64,000 nt of DNA, taken from the NCBI GenBank assembly GCA_036245805.1, contig BTRK01000006.1, positions 5,249,613-5,313,612 of the forward strand, read 5' to 3'. Positions 25,001-37,000 of the stretch are shown in pieces. Under the pieces are notes generated by a model, which saw nothing but the letters and a program-made list of their open reading frames with translations, searched no databases and was not told where the DNA came from. The DNA is from Pristionchus mayeri (Eukaryota > Nematoda > Chromadorea > Rhabditida > Neodiplogasteridae). The position numbers and the translations under genes are program-made. Numbering within the stretch: position 1 is the first letter of the stretch; each line of letters opens with the position of its first letter.

Positions 25001-28000
25001 TGGAACACCGCAAAAATTGGAAAAAAATGACAATCCAGCTTCGATTCTACCCATGTTTGAGCTGTGAAAACTCCAGATTTCATAAATATAACCCATGTCT
25101 TTTATTACTTTCGTGTAGTACAGTAACATTTAAGTTAAATAAATGTTGCTATAAGTTGCTCACATTAAGTATTTTCCTGATAATCGTTGACAAATCTCGA
25201 TAAAGTCAATGATATCATAAGGGAAAAGTCCGCTTATTTCCTATATTATCGAACAAATTGATTCACTTTTATAGTCAATAATTATAATAAATCAGTTTAT
25301 TTTTAAAACCGATGCAAATTTTACGTTATCAAGGGAGTCTAAATTTTGAATTTTCACTTGTATTTGGAAATCTGATTACTTCAGATTGAAGCAGTTTAAT
25401 CAAACTTTCCTATTTTTTGAAAGAATATATGAAGTAAAATTCAAAACGATTTCATACACATTGAATTCTGCTCTATCAGTGGAAATATGTGCCCAAATAT
25501 CTCATATCTCCTCTAATTTTACCGATATTTGGGAAGGATTATAAAGACAACGAATAAAGAGGGGCATTTTTTGCAACAATTGTTTATTAAATTGCTCCTT
25601 TACTACCGGTTGGTAGTAAAGAATACAGCAAAATTTTATCAAATCGTATGTTTTCACGGCTCAAACATGGGTAGAATCGAAGTTGGGAAGGCATTTTTTT
25701 CCGATTTTTGCGGCGTTCCAATTTTTTGATCTGTTTTTCACATTTCTGTAAGTAAAATAATTCAAAGTTACTGAAATTCGTCTATTTCGTCAAATTTCAG
25801 TCCAACAATTTTGTTCGACACCCTCGGTTCTGCGTTTTGGGCCGAAAAAATAACATTCTTAATGATAAGAAAAAATCAATATTTTGCGAATTTCTCACTC
25901 ATATGGAAACCTACTTTACGAATTATGCAGTGTTCATCATCATATAATTGAAATTGCATAGTTTCATAAGCTCGAATTTCGATAAAATCGATGTCATAAA
26001 AATCGACTTTTTCAGAATGAACGAAAGTTCAATTTTCAGGACAAAATAACTAATTATTATTCTTGTTGTTTAATTTTCCACCAAATGAGCACGTTTAACA
26101 GTTCATTTGGACGACATACTCGTAATTCCACAGAATTCCGAAATGATCGGACATGTTCGGACCTCGATATGAAGAAAACGGAAACGTCGAAATCTTTTCG
26201 CTTTGAAACATTTCGATGTAGAATTCATCGGGCTACATTATAGGCATAGTGTGATATTGCCCCCCTCCAATATTGAGAATATAACCCGGAAAAAGTGAAA
26301 AATTGGGACACGAAATCAAGTTTCCAACCAATCCCGATTCGATCAGGGTGGTTCATTTTTGGTCATTGGTCATCCCTAATACAACGCAAAAGAGATTTTG
26401 AGTGTATCTCATCGCGTTCGAAAAATATGAAATTTCGATTTTTCAAGTTTGGCACCTTATAATTTCTTACTGAAAAGCGGAATCGAGCAATTGCCTATAT
26501 ATTGTGCATCATGGGGCTAAGGGGCATCCATGCTTGAAGCATGGCGGCCCAGTTCCCATTCCGGACTACCGCATGTCCGGGGGGTATCCATTATGATCGA
26601 TTCTTACCGATCCGGCCTCTTAAATCAGACTGTTGCACAATTAGGTGTGAGAAACCTCGCCGATTGGTGTTTCGCAAATGATTCATGATTATGGATGTGC
26701 ATCGCAGTTGATTGCGATTAGATGATTCTTCAAAATTACTCTACAAAATTCTCGCGTTGTTTCGTGTTTCAGTCATGTATCATAGACTCAATGATTCCAG
26801 AAACCACAATGATTTTGGGGGAGTTTGTCTAAAATCTATCCAATCAATCCTAATTCAGTTCGCCTGCAAGACGCTCCAACGTGTGCTCCGTTCCGTCACT
26901 CTCTGCTATCAAGACGCCGATCGCGCGGCACTCGCCAACTACGATCTGCCCCTCGACCAGAACCTGCCCATCAGGGTGAGTGTACAGTAGTTGATGGATA
27001 CGGTAGCTAATTGTCGACAAAAAAGACTACGGTAACCTGTCGCCAGACTACAGTAGCCATTTCGCTTATCTATCCACTAAATTGCAGTCGTGGGCGGCTC
27101 GTCTGGACCGTAAGGCGTACGATACGGCGAGTCGGTGGTTCGTCCCCACCCAGGAATCGATCGATTTCGCGCGCGAAATTCTGGATGAACACCTGAGCAA
27201 GTGCCTTGAGAAGATCACCAATCCCGCTGCGATGTCCAAGTAAGTACGGTAGGGGTACTGTAGCTGGGGGTACGGTAAGTCAGATTGGCATTCTCCCTCT
27301 CTTCAGACAGGAACTCTTCCAAGAGATGCTGGTGATTCTCTCATCGGTGCAGGGAGCATCATTCTCACTTCCCGCCTTCGACTCGCCCATCGTGCGGTGA
27401 GTGGTGTGGGATTACGGTAGGGGTACTATAGGCTACTGCAGTGGTGGTATTCAGTTCGAGGAAATTTATTACTAATTTGATTGTTCAACGACCGATAACT
27501 GATATCATGAATTACAGTTGAATCTATAGCTTCCATGGAACGCGAGTGTTCTTAGGAATAGGTTGTGCTTCCGTGCATCCGTGAAATGCATTATCACTGC
27601 CGTCTTTTAGTTTACCAGCGGTCACAGTACTAATGGAGAGATAGATTAAAATTTGCTGAGTATTCTGTCGAGCAATTACATTTGATGTAGTGAAATTGCT
27701 CGTAGAACACCACTTCTTTCGCACCTGCAGTACTCTAATGCCCTGCACAAAACATGTAGTTGACTGCTCGAATTTTGATTTTACAATTTTTTCTTATTCG
27801 ACGGGACTCTGAGTATTCTTACTAGCAATTTCATTTTCTGAGATGAAATTGCTGGTAGAATACTACTTCTATCGTGCCGGCAGTTCTCTAATGGCTTACT
27901 TGAAACACGTATTCTCCTGACGAATATTTATTTTTTTAAATATTTTTTTCCAGTGTGAACAACATGCCGACGTTCATCGAGGTCAACCCGGTGGTGACGA

Positions 28001-31000
28001 GACCGGCAGGAACACCCGGTAAGGAAAAGGAAGAGGAGTGAGGGAAGGGTTACGGTAGCCGGAAAATTTTTTTCTAAAAAGCCTGACTTTGTTCTTTGGG
28101 GTTTCACTGGGCTACTAAGAGATTCTAAATTTTGTATTGACAATCGTCATCGGATCGTGCGATCAATAACACCACTCACTCTTTCTCTCTTTCTTAGAGC
28201 TCACTTCTCCCTCTGGCACTGTCCGTGGTGCAGTGTTGGCCGCGATGGAGAGACTGCTGCCCTTCATGCTCAAGGAGAGGGAAAGCGAGGTGAGGGGGCG
28301 GAGTTTGGAGTGGGCGGAGCTTATGGAAAACTGTGAAATATAATCAATAAATAGTAATGATAAAGAAGTTACAGTAATCAGGTAGAATTTTGTAGGTGAA
28401 GACTGTTTCTGCCTTCGTCTCCATCCTCTCGACGCTCGTCTTCAGCAGAGGAAGCGATAAGGTTTTTTACTATTTTTGAATTCGAAATTTGTTGAAGTCG
28501 ATCCCACTAAACAGAAGAGTTCGAAATCCCTGTTTAATTATTGATGCTACCAGAATGCAACGGGACTCGAAATGTTCCTTGTCGTGAGTTTATTTTTGAC
28601 CTGAGAAGTAGCGTGAAACTATCTTCCTCGTATGTTCATCTAAATAAATATTTCGTGAAACAGAGACTGACCAAGTACCTTGGAATCGGAATGTCGAATA
28701 AATCGGGATTTTCTCTGGTAGCCAAACAATTATTGCATTACTGTAGAATAGATTAATATTTTTTAATATAATTAAATGGAAATAAATATAAATTAAATTG
28801 TAGGCCAAGCTGCAGCAGATCATTTCCACCCACCGTATCGCTCGTCTGATGATGGGAGATCGATTGTACGGTACACAGGGATACATCAAGGCGCTCGCCG
28901 AGGAGAGCATCTATGTCGCGCATCAGGTATGCAACAAGGGAGGGAGGGTAAAATAGGGTGTACGTTTCTGTAATTTCCTTTGTAGTTATAGTAGTTATAG
29001 TTTTGTAAACAAATAGGGATAGAACAATTGGATTTATTTCTTGGGATTGGTTATTGAAGGAAGGTTGAGTCCGAAATCTGTCGGCTGGAAAAAAATATAA
29101 TTTTCTCGGTCGTCTGTTCTTCATCACTCCCTACCATATCGCTGGTTTGCATACTGATTCCGAAACTTAATTGTTGTAGGTAATTGTCATAAAATTTGAT
29201 GTTTAAATAGTTGAGATTATCCCATTTCCAGAACCGCGTGCAACTGGTGTCGACGTATCACCTGACGGAGGAGCACAAGCGAATCATCGAGATTCTCGCC
29301 AAGCTGTCCATCAGCAGCTACGCAGAGGTACGGTAGGATGTTGAATCGACAACTGATCGGCCCATTGGTGCTATATTAGTGTACTGTAGAAACGGACTCA
29401 ATATCTGGATATCTAACGAGCTATATTTTCTCAATTTTAGTGACGTGAACTGGAGATACCTACAGTATCCTGGAGATTCTACAGTGATCTACAGTAACCT
29501 GTTCCAGAATCGTCGTCCTGCCCAATCCGTTCTCTCTCGCGTCCTCCGCGAGTTCCCCTACTCGTTCACTCTCGTGATGGATGATATTCTGCGACTACTC
29601 GCCCCAGATGCTCAGACGCCTCACGCACAATTGAAGGTAGGGAGGGAGGGGTACTGTAACTGAAGGCGTACTGTAGGTAGGGGACGGGGGGGGTACGGTA
29701 GCTATATTGGGCGTCTAATGTTGTCGAATTCGTTTTATTTTTGAACCGCTTCCGAGAGAAACAATGATCTTTATCGTTACAATAAGTTATCATAGAACAT
29801 GTGAATCGGAGAAGTGACGGGTGGTAAATATTATTTCGTTGCATTTAGTGTTCTTGCATCTGAACATGATTGGGGAAAGCTACAGCAGTAGTTCCATCCA
29901 GCAGTAATTCATCCTACTGTTTCTATTCTTTCCAGGGCGCCCTCTACATGCTCATCGACGGAAAGAGACTGGCTCTGGTGCTGCGACAGAATTGGGAGAT
30001 CGCGGCGAAGGTGTGGCCGACGCTCGTGAGGTGAGGAAGAGCGATACGGTAGTTGCACCAAAATGTGTAATCGAAGACTGGATAGATTCGTATATGGACA
30101 GAGGGAATGGGCTGGTAACACTTCTATGTTCGCTTCCCTACAACAGCTCTTTGATCTTTACTTTTCCGCTTTGATAAATCAATACCGTACCTTTAACGAC
30201 TTCCCTGATTCAGGATGAAGCACTCTGAGCGGCCATCGATCATTCGACTCCTGGAAATCGCTCAGAATACGATAGTGGACTCCTTCGAGAGCTACCGTAT
30301 TCAGGAATTGAGGGTGAGTAAAAAGATTACGATTATTGATTAGCTTATGCGATTAATGCAGACACTATTGTATTCGTTAAAGATGAGCCTTCTATGCTAT
30401 GAAACGTATATCGAGGGTTTTTTTAAAATTTTTTTGCACCCAATGCTGTGATGATAATGTCCGACGACGACACGATTCGGTATTGTTGAACAACTACAAC
30501 TAGCACGCTCCTAGTCAGAGCTTCCAAAACTTCCTAGCTAACTCGATTTTTTGTTTTATCCGATGAAATTGTTGTCCTTTGGCAAATGGTTTGTACTTTA
30601 GTAATCCATCTTGCAGCCCGATCCCTCAGTGGATGCCCTTGCATTGGCGTTGCTCGAGTCGGGCAAAGAAGGAAAGCACGCGGCCAAATATGGAGCACCC
30701 GATGAAGAAATGAGGGCAAAGGCAGCAGTATATGTGAAGGAGCAGAACGAACTCAACCAGAGGTGAGGGGGGAAGTGGGTGTTGAGTGTTTCGGGGGGGG
30801 GGGGGGGGGGAGAAGGATTGGAACGAGGAAATGAATCCTCACTAGTAGCTCTGCTATAACAGGAAATGCCCGGGGAGAGGTAGTTTTGTCTCTGGATCAT
30901 TCGGAAATTGTGTTGTAGAGAATATTAGGAGAAGATTGAATTGGCATTAACAATTGCAACTGGATAAAGAGAACTAGTGCAACAGAAATGCGACATGAGA

Positions 31001-34000
31001 AATCATGTTTATGGATCTAGTTTGCAAAACTTGACTCGTTCGATATATTGTCGGAGGTGTCTTGTTGTAAAGAATTTTTTTTTGAGAATATTCACTCCCT
31101 TATCATAGTAGATTATTAATATCAGTATTTGCTAATTGCAGGAGCTACGACTCCCTTGTGAAGGAGTTGCTGGCGTGCGCAGTGGACTCGTCGCTGCACT
31201 GGAGACACACCGATCTGGCACAGGTGAGGGAGAGAGAGGAGAGGCATGGGAATTCTGCAGTTAGATTCCGTATATGGCTTGACTCATGGCTGATTGCACA
31301 TTTTGGTATGCAATCGATCCTTGTAAAACGTCAATAGCAAAATAGGTGTTCTTGAAATATTATAATGATAATGAAAATGACTCCAGGTCTTCCTCTCGAT
31401 CCTCATTCGACGCGATGCAGCAGTCAATCCAGAGTGAGTTTTTATTGGTTGTTATCCATTCGATGATTCATTACCCGACCGCATTTCGCTTCTTTCTCGT
31501 AGTGGTTGTGAAGCGTGAATGCGATGGGGTAATCTCATTTCAACTTTTCTAATGTGCGGACACATTGCCTGGTTACAATGCACTTGTTGCTTGGATGCGA
31601 TAATCTACAGTAAGCTAACGTAATCCTCCCCCTTCCCAGCTGTATCCGTCTCTTCCTTCGTCTTTGCATCCACGACTCGTTGAAGACGCGCAAGATGGGC
31701 ATCGCATACGTGGGAGCGTGGCTGAAGATAAACAAGCCTCTCGCTGTCAAGAAACCATACCAGCCAGAGATGATGGTAAGTAGCACGGTAGAGCAGGTTG
31801 GATACTGTAATCGCTAGCTATCGATTGTTTTTTTCCCGCGTATTCCAAGGATTTGCTGCACAGCTGCCTTGGCATCGGACTAGATGAACTTGTGAAGCAT
31901 AAAACGGCGTGGTGACTGTAAATGTTGTAGGTAAAGTTATAATTGTAGGAGGAGAATCGTGCGCCGAGCGCGAAATGGCCAATTCCCTACGGTATCAGGA
32001 AGGACAATCTGTGCATGCAGTACGATGCTGTGAGTTTTTTACAAATATTTTAAATTTAAAAAAAGTTGATTTTATCGTGAATAATTGCGCTTAACAAACT
32101 TGTGACTTGCTCGTTTCGCTAGTAGTACGAGTCCTGTTGCTGTTCGACGCCAGCAATATTAGGATCGAATAATTCAACACTAAACTCTCTCAATCCTCTT
32201 TCAGTCCCGTCTTCCATCGAATGCCGCCGAGTGGGAATCCTTCCCGTTCGTGGGTAAAATGCACTGGGCTTTCTACTGCTGGCCCAAGGAACTCAAGACG
32301 TGAGATTCAGCGTTTATTTCATCCATGTTTTGGTTACTGCTGGATGATTTAAGCAGCGTGCTAGCCCGTGCTCAATCGCATTCCGGTGTATATCAGGAAT
32401 CAATAATGCGTAAATAATCAATAATTCCATAGAATGTAGCAATCGTTCGACGACAGAGAACTACTCATCGAATGGCAATCCGTTTCAGGTACGGTCGAGT
32501 GAGTGAGCAGGCAGCCATCAATCGAACGTACGAGGAACTGAGTGAGATCGAGAGTTTCGTGGTCGATACTCTCAAGTGAATGATTTTTTCCCATATTTTC
32601 TGTCGATTTTCTTACTGGTTTCTAACAATATTTGGTTCCACATTTTGTAGGCAAAACCAGTGTGAAATGTTGGCTTTTGAATTGTGGTTTTCTGTGCGAG
32701 CCAGAGTTGAAATTATTATGATTGACAAAGATCAAAGATCACCGCTCTCTATCCTCAGGGATCCATCGTTCTCTGCTCGATTCCGTGAGTTGTACTCGAT
32801 CGAGGAGAAGAAGGGAGAGGACAAGTTCAACGTCGTCACCTTCAGCTTCTTCCTGGTCAGTCGAAGAAGGGGGCACTTATTGAATAATCTCTTAATCTGA
32901 ATTTTTTAGTCATTTTAAATTTTTATTGGCTGAGAGATCGTTCCTGCTCAATAGTGTTGAGTGCTATTACTATCGAAAATATAATAATGGCGAACCTTGT
33001 CGTCATCTGGTGCCAAAATATTGTTATTGAGCAAAATCTAGAGCGTGGAACATAACTGCATTTTCATGCAATGTTTGCTTGAAGAAACAACACTCACTTC
33101 TTTCGGCACATTTTTAAAATACAGTTTTAGAAAATTATTTTGTCAGGGTCTCTTCCGTTCCTACAACGATCTTCTGCTGCCAACGTTCGTCGACCATCTG
33201 GAGACACTCGTAGCCAAGGATGAAGCAGGTTGGCTTTCCACCCAGTTGTTCAGCGCTACACGAGTTTGATGTATTCAGTGAGAGACTTCGATTTCAATTT
33301 TAGGCTGGAGACTTTTGTCGGCAAATATGAAAATGTGATATTTATATCCCTGTGATTATGGGCTACTCGACAGGCATATCTTTTGCATCATAGCTCTGTT
33401 TCAATCGTCGTCCTTCACCATTGGAGCCAATCATACAATTTTTGCTATACGCTACTGCGCAGCACAGCGACAGTATCACTGCATTATTTTCCATTACGTT
33501 CAATAATAAGTTGCCTTTATGAGAATACACTTAACATTGTTACCGTAGTCAACTTTAAATTCAGGCGCTACGAAGCTCGCGACAGAAATGCTGGCCGGCA
33601 TTGTGAATGGAAGTAAAATGTGGAGATTCGAGAAGGTGAGTGCTGCTATTTGCCGGTTCTGGTGAGGAATTGACGGATCTGAGCTATAGAGCCAACTTTT
33701 CTAATTCCCGGTGCTGGCTTCTATTAAAATTATGCTATCTCTCAACAATCAGAGGAGACGATAGAGTGTGCAGATTTTAGAGAGCAGTTTGAGATTATCA
33801 ATCCCAATCTCCTTGCAGGTCGAGGGCATGTGGAGATGGCTGGCGCCCTTCCTCACCCGCGTCCTCTCCAATCTCAAGGTAATCGATCGATCGATAAAGG
33901 GGCGGAGCTACAGTATACTGAACATGTTACCGTAACCTTTCCGTTCAGGATAATGCGCAGCGGAACTGGGGCACTGCAATCGCGGCTATCTGCGGCAGCT

Positions 34001-37000
34001 CCGAGTCGAGAATGCTACAGGTACGGTAGATGCAGGGGGAGGGGAGCAGATACGGTAGAGAGATTGATTGGAAAACGCTTAAGCATAGTTATCTATTGGT
34101 AGTCTGTTAACCATAGAAAAAGGTGTAAGATGTGGCTACGGTAATTTATTGATTGATTCCATTTCAGCCTCTGATCGATCTCCTCTTCGAATTGACGCTC
34201 CGCCCCTCGGACAACTGCTTCATGACCGCTGCGTGAGAGATTTTCCCAAATATTATTGATTGATTTTTCTGATGATGTAATCGTATTGTAGTAGGTCATT
34301 TTTGTTTCCACTTCCGATTATAATGCATGGCCTCCACATCGCTCTAATGACCGCATACTTCAGTCGCCTCTTCCTTCTCCAATCCGCCCTCTGCCAGTTC
34401 GAATGGCGTTGTCTTCAGCTGTGGAATCGACTATCGCCCTATCTACTGGCGCAGTTGGCGCAGCCTTACAGCAACATCAGGGATCGAGTCGCGAGGTGAA
34501 AAAAAGTTTTTTTGAGTGGTGGTTCTTGGGCGTATTAATCAAACTATCTTTCTCAAGAACTTGGACTTATTGTGTATTGTCTCTCATTTAGTAGGTAAAG
34601 AGCACTGAAGCATGCACCTGTGGGATGATGCATCGTGAATGCTCGGTATCGTGAATTTGAGATGAAACTCCAAATTTCAGTTCTCTGGTGACCCTCACGT
34701 GGTTCGATCTCCCGTCGATGCAGAATGATGAGAGCATCCCCGCCGAGTTCAGACCATACAAGACGGATACTGTACTCGACGCCTTCGATGCACTGGTGTG
34801 TGATGAACTTTGAAAAAAAATAACTTTGCGCTTACCCGGTAGTGTGACGCCACTAAGTGCTCAGATATGTAGCGGACAACCGGTGGGAGCGATAAATTAC
34901 TTGGTTTAACTCATTGATATGCTCACTCATTTTCCTTTCTTTGAGTAAGAAAGAATGTATTTCTGGTCACCCGGTAGATAGAAGCTACACTATTAGTATA
35001 TGTCACTCGAATGATTGGAGCAAGCAATGTGTACTGGCAGTACAGTGCTGCTTACCTTTTGGAAAAAAAATCTATTCAAAAATCTAAAAATCTATCCCAC
35101 TTGCACCCGGTGTTGTTCTACCACGATGTTCTCACATATGCAGTAGAGCGATAAATATTGCATTTTTATTTTATATAAATGTACACTCTTTCCCCATTCC
35201 AGTTGAACGACGTCTGGGATGAGGCCCGCCGTGGGGAGTCAGATGGATCGACGGCCCCTTCTGCCTCCGCGTCTTCCGTCTCCCTATGCTCAATGAATGG
35301 AGCCAATGGAGAGAGCGAGGGAAAGAAGTGAGTGGTTTCTGATGATATATTTGTTTTTGTAGGTTGCAATTGCAATGTACTCGAGACCAGTTTAGGCGAC
35401 TTGACTACGAGCTATATGAATCTAGTGAAACGTCAACACGCAAATCAAATTGAATAATGTTTTTGAACGCAACGATGCAAAGCTAAAGTTGATGAGATAT
35501 CAGTAGATAGATACCATCATGATTAATCACAGAACCGCGTGCTGGAATTTTTTTCTGTTGTGTTGAATAATATTTTAAAACTATTGAATTCCGTGACATC
35601 ACTATTGACGAGTCATCATTGCGTGAATAGCACTATCTTGAATCATAGAATCGCGGGCTGGGAAAAAAGTAGTTCGTTACTTATATTTGAATAATATTTG
35701 TTCAGGCAAGGTCGTCTGGCGCTCAAGTCGCTCACTCAATTCCTCTACACTTACGGTGCTCAGACACTGGGAGAGACGAGTCTGCGGATACTCAACTACA
35801 TGCCCCTGCTAGCACACTTCAGCTTCGACCAAGGGTACGGTGCGGGGTACTGTAGGGAAGGGATACGGTAGTTTCGATAAAGAGTACGGCGCTGGGGCAT
35901 AGATTGTTTAGATGTTCATAGAAGAAATAAAGTGTGAATGAAGACCTAATTTTTGACCAATCACATCCGCACTTTAGAAGTTTGCCAAAGGTAGAAGTAA
36001 TAGGCAGTGTTGATTTTCACTTGAGAATAACGTTAGCTAAATATCTATAATCGTTGCTCTTTGATCTCTTCTCTTTCTTCAGAGACGACGAGCTTCGCAA
36101 TGGCTGCGCGAGTACACTGCGTGACTTCCTGTCGTCCATTTTCGTCGTAAGGGAAAACGCAGAGAAGACGGTGGAACTGTTCGAGAGGGTGAGTGGGGAG
36201 GGAGGATAAGGGGATGGCTAGGATTGGTTGTATGTCCAAAATAGCTAGATTGTTTGTTGTAATTTTCTATGGACGAATATAAACATGAATAAGCCAATGA
36301 CCATCAGTGTTTTTACTGTATGTCTCATGTAAATTTTTAAAAAAGAATAACTCAGTTCCTTTTGCAGTTCCTCACTGGTGGCTACTCGTGGAAGGTTCGA
36401 ATGGTCCTCATCAACGAGATTTCCACCCTCGTCTTCTCCAATTCCTACGCCTTCGACGAGCATCGAGAGAGAGTGGGAAGACTCATCGCAAGCCAAATGG
36501 CGCACGAGAGATTGGAGGTACGGTAGGTGATACGGTAGATGTGGTACGGTATTCTATAGATCTCAGAAACGTGATAATGACTATGCAGTATATTTTTAAA
36601 TATTTTGAATTGTTGCGAAAAATATCATCCTACTACTCCTGTGCCTCATATGATAGCATGTGCATTGGTAGTAATTGACAAGCAGTTTCTTTTAATTTCA
36701 CCCCAATCTAGTCGGTTCTTGTGACTCCGGTGCTTCAGTCTGTCTAGTTGATTTGGAATTCAGACTTGTCTGTGATAATTTCAAATTATTCTAAATAATT
36801 AACCCTCCCTTCGTTCCAGGTGCGCGAGTCGGCAGCAGTGGCCGTCTCCCTTTTCATCCACTCTGGATACCTCCCAGTCACCGAAGCATTCATCGTGAGT
36901 TGGAGTAGTCACATTACAAAAAAAAGATAAGATTAGAAACAGAAGATGAAAGAAAATGTTGGAACAGATGTTATCAACCCTTCTTTCACTTCAAACATGT

